Shown piece by piece: positions 54,558 to 64,000 of a stretch of 64,000 bases of DNA (its first letter is position 1; each line of letters opens with the position of its first letter). A program made the position numbers and the translations under genes. The stretch covers positions 6,867,724-6,931,723 of the forward strand of contig NC_084815.1 in NCBI RefSeq assembly GCF_963583255.1, written 5' to 3'. The notes under the pieces are model-generated. The model was not told the DNA's origin. It did not search any database and was given only the letters and a program-made list of their open reading frames with translations. The DNA is from Pyrus communis (taxonomy: Eukaryota > Streptophyta > Magnoliopsida > Rosales > Rosaceae).

Positions 54558-57305
54558 TTGAGAATTTTTAGAAATAGTTGAGTTTTTCCGGGGAGCCGGA
54601 GCAGCCAACCGCCACCCGTGGCGGCTGGTGCGGCGGCGCACGGCCAGGGAGCCGTCATTGTGTTTTTATGCGAATGTTACTATTCTAATGATGCTTTTGA
54701 GACCTAACTACTGTGGTTTGAATATTAGTACGATTGTAGTATATGTCAGATTAAATGAATATATTCGGATTTGGTCTTGAGCTTTGGAAATGCAAACTAC
54801 GAATGGTTTGAATCCTGTTTAGGGTATGTAGGCAGTCTAATGAGACGTTAGATGCAACCATATAATAAATGAGACTAAATAATTAAGACAATAGCCTTGT
54901 TTGGGGAATTGAGCAATGTAAGGGACATTCGTGGAAAATGTGAGATTTAACCTTATGAATTGTTGGTTAAATGTTGGTCATAAATCAACGTGTGAAGAAT
55001 CAAGAAATTGAAGTAAAGAATCGTAAGTAATGATAGTTGATTAAACTAATATTTAGTTGGACTTCGATAGTTATTCCCGAAATAAATAGTTTGGAAGTGG
55101 GGCGTTATAGATTATGCATTTCACGCCATGTTGTGTACATATATTTGGAAAACACTATGTTATGGTTGGGTATTAGATTGCATCATGGCATATCCATATG
55201 TATATTATCTGCACATAATTGTTGTAAATGCTTTGAAGTGCAAAGGTGAACACAGGACACACAAGTAAGTTCAGGTGAGTTTATGATATTAGTTGAATTG
55301 AAGGAGTTATGGCATGACTACATTTATGTGTTAGGCAACTCCGACACTGTCGTACTGGTAGCTCGTGAGTTGTACATGTTATATTGAGATGCATTGAAAG
55401 CTCATAAACCTGTACCCCGATATTAGTGCTCCCGTTTGTGGCTAGGGCACAGTTCTTCACGTCATGTTCACCTCCCACACCTTACGCTCACCTTGGACTC
55501 AAGGTAGGTGCATAGGCTTGTCGTATAGACCACTATAGGTGGTTCCGACTCGTAGGTGACCCACGATTATTCACACAATCTTCACTGATCGTAGCACTTG
55601 AGCGTACTTATATACACCCAGTCCTATCGTACAGACCATTAGAGGTGGTTCCGACTCGTGTGCAGGCATGTTTGATGAGCTATAAATTAAGTCGTACAAG
55701 TCACTATAGGTGACTCTCGACTTATATACTAGCGTTGATTGAGGAGATATGGATAAGTCGTATAGGTCACTATAGGTGACTCTAACTTATGTGCTAGCAT
55801 TGATTGATGAGATATGGGTGAGTCATACAGATCACTATAGGTGACTCCGACTTACGTGTTAGCATGGGTTATTAAGCACCTGATTATTTATATTGTTGAT
55901 GGGTTATATTGTTGATGGGTTATATTGTTGATGGGTTATTAAGCATGGGTTATTGAGAATTTTTAGAAATAGTTGAGTTTTTTCGGCAAGTCGAGGAGGC
56001 CGACCACCACCCACGGTGGCTGGTGCGGCGGCGCACGGCCAGGGAGCTGTCATTGTGTTTTTATGCGAATGTTAATATTCTAATGATGCTTTTTAGACCT
56101 AACTACTGTGGTTTGAATATTAGTACGATTGTAGTATATGTTGGATTAAATGAATATATTCGGATTTGGTCTTGAGCTTTCGAAATATGAACTACGAATG
56201 GCTTGATCCCTGTTTAGGGTACGTAGGCAGTCTAACGAGACGTTAGATGCAACCATATAATAAATGAGAGTAAATAATTGAGACAATAACCTTGTTTGGG
56301 GAATTGAGCAATGTAAGGGACATTGGTGGAAAATGTGAGATTTAACCTTATGAATTGGTGGTTAAATGTTGGTCATAAATTAATGTGTGAAGAATCAAGA
56401 AATTGAACTAAAGAATCGTAAGTAATGATAGTTGATTAAACTAATATTTAGTTGGACTTGTTTCCGATAGTTATTCCCGAAATAAATAGTTTGGAAGTGG
56501 GGCATTATAGATTATGCATTTCACGCCATGTTGTGTACATATATTTGGAAAACACTATGTTATGGTTGGGTATTAGATTGCATCATGGCATATCCATATG
56601 TATATTATCTGCACATAATTGTTGTAAATGCTTTGAAGTGCAAAGGTGAACACAGGACACACAAGTAAGTTCAGGTGAGTTTATGGTATTAGTTGAATTG
56701 AAGGAGTTATGGCATGACTACATTTATGTGTTAGGCAACTCCGACACTGTCATACTGGTTGCCCATGAGTTGTACATGTTATATTGAGATGCATTGAGAG
56801 CTCATAAACTTGCACCCCGGTATTAGTGCTCCTGCCCGTGGCCAAGGTACAGTCTTTCACATGATGTTCACCTCCCGCACCTTACGCTCACTTTGGACTC
56901 AAGGTAGGTGCACATGCCTGTCGTATAGACCATTATAGGTGGTTCCGACTTGTAGGTGACCCGCGATTATTTGCACAGTCTTCATGTGATTGTAGCACTT
57001 GAGCATACTTATATACACCCAGTCCTATCATATAGACCACTAGAGGTGGTTCCGACTCGTGTGCAAGCATGTTTGATGAGCTATAGATTAAGTCGTACAG
57101 GTCACTATAGGTGACTCCCGACTTATATGCTAGCGTTGATTGATGAGATATGGATAAGTCGTATAGGTCACTATAGGTGACTCTGACTTATGTGCTAACA
57201 TTGATTGATGAGATATGGGTGAGTTGTACAAATCACTACAGGTGACTCCGACTTACGTGCTAGCATGGGTTATTAAGCACCTGATTATTTATATTATTGA
57301 TGGGA
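54558..57305. repeat. 1.4-kb internal tandem duplication within LTR-like element 1
   Basis: Unit 1 starts at 54558 and unit 2 at 55953 (TTGAGAATTTTTAGAAATAG in both), an offset of about 1395 bp growing to about 1401 further on. The units share the GGTGCGGCGGCGCACGGCCA block, the ACGTTAGATGCAACCATATA block and the palindrome array, and differ at scattered positions. Confidence 0.9.
55500..55870. repeat. array of spaced palindromes (GTCACTATAGGTGAC)
   Basis: GTCACTATAGGTGAC at 55700-55714 and 55766-55780 and a variant near 55830, about 66 bp apart, preceded by related GACCACTATAGGTGGTTCC forms near 55526 and 55636. Each has 5-bp arms around TATAG and is followed by a CGACTTA or CGACTCG motif. 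The same array recurs in unit 2 (about 56925-57255). Confidence 0.8.
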
Positions 57306-57850
57306 TGCTATATTGTGGTATACTTTTGGATTTACTTCACCTGGTTTAATTATTTCATTATGTTGAGTTGTTGAGCATGGTATACATATGATGTTGCTAT
57401 TCCGAGCATTACTTCGATATAGATATGTATTCTATTTTCTGCGAAATTATACAGGTGTTACAGTGAGGGGTTATTACTTTTAATAAGTGAATGATTTTTT
57501 TTAAAACCTTCGTTTTCGCCCACTCACATTTTCTATTTTTGTACCCCTCCAGGTCCTAGTAGTAAAGTTTCCGTATCGACGAGGATTCATGGCACTTCTT
57601 AGTACATGTGGCTTCTTATGATGGTATAATCGTTATCATACCTTATTGTATTCTACTCATTCTCTGTATCACGTGTGTATGGGTCCATGTCCGCTCATCC
57701 CACACTCGTGTATTTAGGCCCTTTTAGCTTTAAATTTATTCGTAGTTTACACATTATCACGCTTTCTAGCTTCGTCACCTTCCAGGTGTCGGTCATCACA
57801 CCTTGATTCGGAGTCCTAGTGGACATTCCGGGTCAAGGTGTGTTAATTAT

Positions 57851-58140
57851 ACTATTTTCAATTTAAGAAATAGTGATAGTACTACTGTTCAGTTTGAGAA
57901 ATATTGATAGTATTACTGTTCAATTTAAGAAATAGTGAAATAGTAATAGTATTAGTGTTCAGTTTAAGAAATAATCAATGTTCAGTTTGAGAAATAATGA
58001 TTGTATTAGTGTTCACTGTTAAGTTTAAGAAATAGTGATAATACTATTATTTAGTTTAAAAAATAGTCAGTGTAAAAAATAATAATAGTACTAGTGTTCA
58101 GTTTAAGAAATAGTTAGTGTTCAGTTCTAAATATAGTCAG
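57851..58140. repeat. degenerate minisatellite, right part
   Basis: Continuation of the TTCAGTTTAAGAAATAG array interrupted at 53613 by the LTR-like element. Beyond it, 58141-58740 is AT-rich without a gene. Confidence 0.88.
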
Positions 58141-58745
58141 TTTGATGTTTTTTTTCTAATTGTAATATTATTACTTAGTTTGATATAAATGATGCATGGT
58201 TGTATTATTTAACTTAGATAATATGGCACAAACTCAAAAGATTTGCCCAAACTAAATTTAGAATCACCATTTTCAAAATTAAAGTAAGCACTGTTTCTAA
58301 AACTCAATAATAAAGGTTTTTCTTCATATTTTAGGATTGTAATATTATTAACTAGTTTCTTCTAAATTATGCGTGGTTGCATTATTTAATTTTTTTTTTC
58401 CCTTAAGTTTGTTGATGATAATTTTATTTATTTTTTGGTATACGATTAACAAACCATGTTAGTATGTCTTGTAAAAATGCGATAATACACCAAATGAAAT
58501 ACGTAATAGAGTGAAAAATAATAATAAAAAGGTGAGTCCACATATATAAGGTTCATGCACTAATTTTTGAATTTTATACAAAATAAAAGAAAAAACACAA
58601 AACAAACAAGAAGTGAGTTGTGTAGAGAGAGAAGAAGTGATGTGAGGGAGAGGGATGTGGGGACGGGGACCACCTAAAAACAATGGCACACAGAATAAAA
58701 AGAAAATAGAAAAAAAATCTGTTTGTTTATAAATTAGGGACTAGG

Positions 58746-59831
58746 TGACACACTCCGACCGGAATGTCCACTAAGATTCCGAGTTGAGCTGTGCTGACCG
58801 ACACCTAGAAGGTGACGAAGTCATAAAGTATAGTGATATGGAAAATGTGAATAAATTTGAACCAAAAAGTGCCTAAAAATCAAAGTGCGCTATGAGCGGG
58901 AATGAACTCATTTCACACGCGACGTCAGAGCATAAGTAAGGTAGTAGTGTGGGTAAGGATCATACCTTCAGAAGTAGCCACCTAAACTGAGACTTGCCAA
59001 GAATCCTTGTCGATACGAACTTTTAGTAGCTAAAACCTGGAGTGGCATAAAACAGAAAATGTGAGTGGGCAAAGATAAAGTTTTTGAAAACACATTTCTC
59101 CTTTTAAACATAATAACCCCTCATCGTAAAACCTGTATAATTTCCCAGAAAATAGTAATACATACCTATGTAAAAATCATGCTCGAGAGTAGTGAAAGCA
59201 ATTATATGCCATGTCAAGTATCTTAGCAATAAAATAAGTAAGCTAGGTGAAATAAATCAATGTAACTGATATGTCAGCTGGCATCACCTAAAGTAACCTG
59301 TACGGCTAAGCCTATAGCTCATCTACTAATTCCTGCACACGAGTCGGAACTACCTAATGAGGTCTGTATGACAGATTGGGTGTAAATAAGTACGCTCAAG
59401 TGCTACAATCACGTGAAGGCTATGCGACGAATCGCAGGTCACCTACGAGTTGGAACCACCTAATGTGGTCTGTACGAAAGGCTGGCACTTGCCTTGGATC
59501 CAAGGTGAGCATGCGGTGCAGGAGGTGAACAATCACGTGAAGGCTAGGCCCTAACCTCGGGAGAAGCACTAACACCGGGATGTAGGACAATGAGCTTTAC
59601 TTGCATCAACTCATAACCAACTACCATGCAACCATGCCATCAATATGTACTCATCTGAACTTACCTAGTCCTCTGCAGCATCATGCAATATTATGCAAAG
59701 CTATACTAATGCATATGCTAAAACGTGAAGCAAATATGACATGGCATTTTAAATGAAATTCCATTTAAAATAGTTTATGGGAAACATGTATATATATATA
59801 TATATTGTATAATGCTTTGTATGTATGTATG

Positions 59832-59876
<45 letters not shown>

Positions 59877-61560
59877 AAACAAAAGCCCACTCACCTAAGG
59901 TCCGCTCTACACTCCCTAGCACGAATATCGAAATGTCTTGAACAATTGTCACCTAGAACAAATATCAAACCACGTCTCAGAATCCTTACTGATAGAACTC
60001 ATAATTTACATAAAACACATCTCCAAGGACATTCTAGAATGATTTGAGACCCATTGACCAAAAGTCAAAACAGATAAAACAAACACTTCCGGGGCAGCCC
60101 ATCTTTATTAATAAAGCCGAGAGGGCCCAGCTCCCCAAAAGTGTTGCCCTGTGTGATTGTCGGTCAAAGATCGACGGTAGGGTCCACAACTCTACGTAAC
60201 TCAATTCGAAAGATCCGCTCATCGGATTTCCAATCAGTAACTTCCAAAGATCCACATTATGTTTCTAAAACATCATCCTAAAATTTCATTATAATCCAAC
60301 GGTTGGATCTCCGCCAATTGCAAATTCAAGTGGCGGTTAACGTTTTATTTTACGAACTTACAAATCCAATTCGGGAAGATCCGCCCATCGAATTCTCGAT
60401 CTGTAAGTTCCTATGATCTTCAAATATTACGTACTATAACATATTAAATTTTGGTAACAATCCAACGGTTGGATTGTCGATTCATATTTTTACCAAGTAA
60501 CATACCTTAATCAAACTAGATTCACAATAATCAAATCACATCATATAGATATCAAATCTAAGATCAATGTATCTATTTAACATACAATAACATCGCCGAT
60601 CAACTGGCCACGCGCCGGCCGTCCCGACTTGCTGGAAAATTCAACTATTTTTAAAAATTCTCAAATTTTATAGGAATGAAGATCTCAATGAGTGGAGCAA
60701 CTTTCATACCTGTGACTAAGGCCAATTTGACCAAAAAAAGCCCCAATTTAGCTCGAACTGTATGGAACCCTAAACTTGGGTGTGTTCAATTCAACCTCCA
60801 AATTCACTATAATGCCTCAAAACATTGCTTGGGCTTTGTTCCTGGGGTTGAGGGGAGCCTAGTGGTGGTGGTAATTTGCTGGGTTAACTTCATGATCGTT
60901 GGATTTTGCCATGGTACCCACGGAACCCACGAGTTTTGTTTTACTCGAATTCAAGCTCAAACCCAATAAAATTTAGTTGGAAATGGAAGAGGGGAAGATA
61001 AGGATTAGTTTTTACGTGGTGGTGAGGGTTAGATCGCCGGAAAACCGACTGAAAAATGTCAGGAAGGCAGCGGTGTGGGTGGTGCCTGACGGGTTACATG
61101 GGCCAACCTGTGTCTGCCCCCCCCCCCCCCCCCCCACCTTTTCTTCTCTCCTTTCCCCTCCTTGCTCCTGTTTCTAATTGGTCACCTTCCTCTCTCCTTT
61201 CCTCCCTTTTCTTCTCTCTTTCTCATCCCAGCCGTCGATTTCTTTCTTTCCTTCCATCCCAGCCACACACGTAGCCTTACAGATCTTTGCTCCAAAAATC
61301 TGGAGCCTTCCAAGTTAAGTAAATTACCAAAATATCCCTAACTTTAAACATTAATAACTCTTTTGTTATAACTCCAAATCATGCCCTATTTGCGCCCACA
61401 CGTCCGTAGCGATGAGTACTACAAGAATACGCCAAGAAAACGAACCTTACGGAACATGACACGACAGTCAACAAAAGTCAACACTTTGCCTCGAAGGCAT
61501 TTTCGTAACTTCACTTATTAAAATGATAAAAATCATAATTTTTAGGAACGAGTTGTTACA
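58746..61560 (-). mobile_element. solo LTR 2 (2.8 kb), same family, inverted
   Basis: On the minus strand it starts TGTAACAACTCGTTCC and ends GGAGTGTGTCA, so it has TG...CA termini. It is bounded by a perfect 5-bp target duplication CTAGG (58741-58745 and 61561-61565). It matches LTR-like element 1 at both ends and in the interior (one copy of the region duplicated there). No coding domain was found. Large LTRs of this kind are typical of plant Ty3-gypsy elements. It also holds two ATCCAACGGTTGGAT palindromes (60294 and 60463) and a poly(C) run (61119-61135). Confidence 0.85.
59791..59872. repeat. (TA)n/(GTAT)n microsatellite
   Basis: TA repeats, GTATGTAT units, then another long TA run inside solo LTR 2. 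Confidence 0.92.
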
Positions 61561-61565
61561 CTAGG

Positions 61566-62170
61566 GAGATGGGCACATAAACAATTTCATTATCTTTTAT
61601 TAGAATTTATAACTAACGACAATATTTCTAACTCCGTCGATAAAAGGAATTTCAGTTTCTTTGATACTTAAAATGTTTCAGTAAACTCCAAGGTTTAATA
61701 GAATTTTGATTTTCTTGTGTTTCAAGTTTCAAATCCATTTGGTGAATTGTTTTGCACTAGCTTTAGGCATGTAAAGTTAAGGGACATGGAAAATGGATAT
61801 TATTTGCACTCCAACCCAAACAATGCCTTTCATTGCATTATTTTCTTCCTCAAAATTCTTAGTCACAAAATCCTCCAAACAAAAACAAAATCCAAAACAA
61901 AACAAAAAACCATCCTCATATTTTACAAATTCCATCAATCTCCAACAGCCCGTTGACACATTCCTCTCTCTTGAAATATTTCTTGACGAATGTAAAAGTC
62001 CCACATCGGAAACCTGACTATAGTGTTGAAGGGTCAATAAATTGCATCGTCATCTTTGAAAATCTCGGCGGATATAGAACTGAATTCAGCCTCCTTGTTT
62101 TCAGATCACTGTTAAACCTAAACTTACATTGATCTCCGGGAGGACAATTTGACGATCGACTTCTTATTTT
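61566..62170. other. IQD 3' flank
   Basis: No gene. GTCCCACATCG at 61998-62008 equals the plant snRNA upstream sequence element consensus RTCCCACATCG. An AATAAATT lies 28 bp further on. No snRNA sequence could be recognised downstream, and the same motif opens some short LTR repeats, so it is left undecided. Confidence 0.35.
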
Positions 62171-63960
62171 TCAACGTTGTTTATGGTGATGTTGCTTCAA
62201 CATATCTGCCAAAGAACCCCATCCATTCTTACTATTCTTGCTAATAGACTCAGCATCATAAGAAGAAGAAAGAGAAATCCCATAGTTGTGTCGATCCTGG
62301 GATTCTAGGCGGTGCTTCGGGGTACTTAGCGACTGCGTCTTTGCCTTGGCAGATGCTGTCACAGCCATGTAATGTTGATCATGAACAGAATTGTTCTGTT
62401 CCGCTTCTACAGTGCAAAATGATCTCCTTGGCAATACCAGAACTTTTGGGGTCGGTCTTTCCACTGAATCTTCATTTCTCACATGTCGCGGTTTAACTTG
62501 TGATCTCCCAAACAATGCTCCAGTACTAGCACTAAGATTTGAATGAAGGATTTGCGTTCCAGTTTCATTGATGCTCGCTGAATCTTCTAACATTTGAACA
62601 TTTCTGCTTTCCTGCAAAACACAATAGTTGTACGGACTTTCAAATTTGCTGTGGGTTCTCCTTTTCATTGTATATTCTCATCTGAATCAAGATGTTCAGA
62701 TAATTTAAGCTGAAAAGTACGTTTTACTTACCCGTAGAGAAAAAGAGTATTTCTTCATCCTATCTCTTTTGGTCATAGCCTCTTGCTTTCTTAGCCGTAC
62801 GGATTCCATGTCTTCCTGTGAAATTATACTGAAATCCCACCCTCTCTGGCTGCTACATTGAAGCTGTTCATAACAAACATCTTGCGTAAATCAAACAATG
62901 TGGAGGCGTCATAAGGTAGTATCATGAAAAGGAATAATTATTTGTAGATATGAAGAAATAAATTCTCACTTACTGGTGTTTCATTTTCTTCCCACTCCCT
63001 TTTTGTCTTGCTGATCAGCTGTTTGTTTTCACCATCACTACATATCTCGTGTGTAGTAAGAATGCTCCTTTGGCAAACCTCTGCCTGCCCCTCATTTCCT
63101 TTTCTCTTGGACGGCAAACGCTTCAAAGTGGTAGCTGCTTGTCGTCGTCTCACAGCTCTACCACGAACAATTGCTTGAACTCTTACGAGTCCTTTCAACG
63201 CTCGCAATGCTTTCCTTGCCTGTTTTACTCTAACTTTTAGACCATGCTAATTTCTAGAGAGGATCTAATGGTGATTTCTCAATAACGATACTTATTTCAA
63301 ATCCACCTTTCATTTAATGTTCCCATCAAATAAATAAATTCGAATGGTTATAAAAATTCATAGTACACATTGACTACTCATGCATATATTTCAAGTTGAT
63401 GAATCTGAGTTTATAGTTTTGAAGAAGCTCACAAGATGCGCACGATAAACACTTTGAATTTTAATGGCGGCCAAGTTCCTGTCAAACTTGGTGTGATAGT
63501 GGCGAGATTTTGAAGTAGTAGTAAGGCGCACAACCTCAGCTGCAGCACGGGCAGCAGCCACTGCTGCCTCTGCTGCAGCAGCGGTTGCAATTGCAACAGT
63601 GAAAGCATGTCTTTTCTGCTCTTCAGTTGCTTCACTGAGCAGTACTGCTCTCTCTGATGATGATGCTGTGATCAGTGCAGGCTGTGCAGGGTACTGCGGA
63701 AGTACCTCCAGCTTCCCGAAAATCCATTTCCAGTTCTTCGATTTCTGGTGATTAATTAGGAAACAAAAAATATATAATGACAACCAAATTAAAGAGGATC
63801 ACAACATATGTGTAAATAATTAAGCAGTAGTTAACCTAATTAAGGCAATGAAGGAAGACTGAGAAATAGAATTCAATTCACCAACCTTTTGTGTCTTTGA
63901 GTTTGCTTCAGAAGTTAAGAGCTTCTTGACCCAACCAAACCAGCACTTTGTCTTTGCCAT
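62171..63960 (-). CDS. IQD (IQ67-domain) calmodulin-binding protein
   Basis: Five exons on the minus strand, all in phase 0: 63886-63960, 63433-63744, 62974-63219, 62732-62863 and 62171-62611, giving 401 aa with GT-AG introns throughout. Starts [20 protein letters not shown]. The IQ67 domain is split by an intron as usual for the family: [14 protein letters not shown] at the end of exon 2 and [20 protein letters not shown] at the start of exon 3. An Ala-rich helix precedes it ([20 protein letters not shown]). The C-terminal part ([28 protein letters not shown]) fits the DUF4005-like tail. IQD proteins bind calmodulin and link to microtubules and membranes. The specific member cannot be named from sequence alone. 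Confidence 0.95.
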
Positions 63961-64000
63961 TGAACAAGTAGTAAGACCATCTTAAATCTTAATCCATTAT

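Larger units (their letters stand above)
53613..57845 (+). mobile_element. solo-LTR-like element 1 (4.2 kb) inserted in the minisatellite
   Basis: Starts TGTAACAACCTGTCCC and ends near GTCAAGGTGTGTTA. Flanks ATAAT (53608-53612) and ATTAT (57846-57850) are an imperfect 5-bp target duplication. Both ends match those of the inverted element at 58746-61560. The extra length over that copy is explained by an internal ~1.4-kb duplication. No gag or pol sequence is seen, so it is best read as a solo LTR. The ORF at 53887-54195 and others within are not convincing. Confidence 0.7.

Noticed and set aside
60676..61274. Overlapping ORFs of 97, 66 and 72 codons
   Set aside because: They are inside solo LTR 2, partly in poly(C) and pyrimidine-rich DNA, without protein motifs.
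1..64000. CRISPR arrays, operons, Shine-Dalgarno sites, phage or bacterial mobile elements
   Set aside because: The sequence is plainly plant nuclear DNA; the tandem repeats found are minisatellites and element-internal duplications, not repeat-spacer arrays.

Overview
The window is nuclear DNA of a flowering plant, most likely a woody eudicot. Rosaceae is my guess from the general look of the repeats; the sequence does not prove it. The evidence for a plant is GT-AG introns, a plant-only DYW-class PPR gene, an IQD gene, a NIMIN-type gene, a GH17 beta-1,3-glucanase, and plant CACTA, hAT, Ty1-copia and Ty3-gypsy (Athila-like) elements. No bacterial features, CRISPR arrays or convincing tRNA/rRNA genes were seen.

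Layout. 1-4988: a decayed CACTA (En/Spm) element that carries a fragment of a PPR-DYW gene. 5071-33171: copy A of a tandem segmental duplication, holding a dead glucanase gene, an intergenic block and the 3' end of a DnaJ gene. Copy A has been swollen by a hAT element (9089-12687) and by a Ty1-copia element (13127-32639), itself split by a 14.4-kb Ty3-gypsy element (15807-30223). 33172-34122: a second, different CACTA fragment. 34367-39917: copy B of the duplication, with an intact glucanase gene and running into a complete DnaJ-DUF3444 gene (to 41244). Copy B keeps the empty sites of both the hAT and the copia insertions, so the order of events can be read directly: duplication, then hAT and copia into copy A, then gypsy into copia. 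The copia LTRs differ at about 15 of 444 positions and the gypsy LTRs at about 3 of 2238, which fits that order.

43589-45700 is an intronless PPR-DYW gene, 47725-48060 (minus) a small NIMIN-like gene, and 62171-63960 (minus) a five-exon IQD gene. Between NIMIN and IQD lies a gene-poor stretch with a TTCAGTTTAAGAAATAG-type minisatellite broken by a 4.2-kb solo-LTR-like element, followed by a 2.8-kb solo LTR of the same family in the opposite orientation with a perfect 5-bp target duplication (CTAGG).

The most unusual objects are: (i) the young gypsy element, whose gag-protease and pol frames are separated by one in-frame UAG, and whose 3' region holds an antisense coiled-coil ORF in a module bracketed by duplicated AAGTGTGGGGG tracts; (ii) the DYW fragment inside a CACTA element; (iii) the paired filled and empty insertion sites; (iv) the solo-LTR family with a 1.4-kb internal duplication and an array of spaced palindromes. 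The host genes are unrelated neighbours with no sign of working as a pathway, although glucanase (a PR-type enzyme) and NIMIN (an NPR1 partner) both belong to pathogen-response biology.
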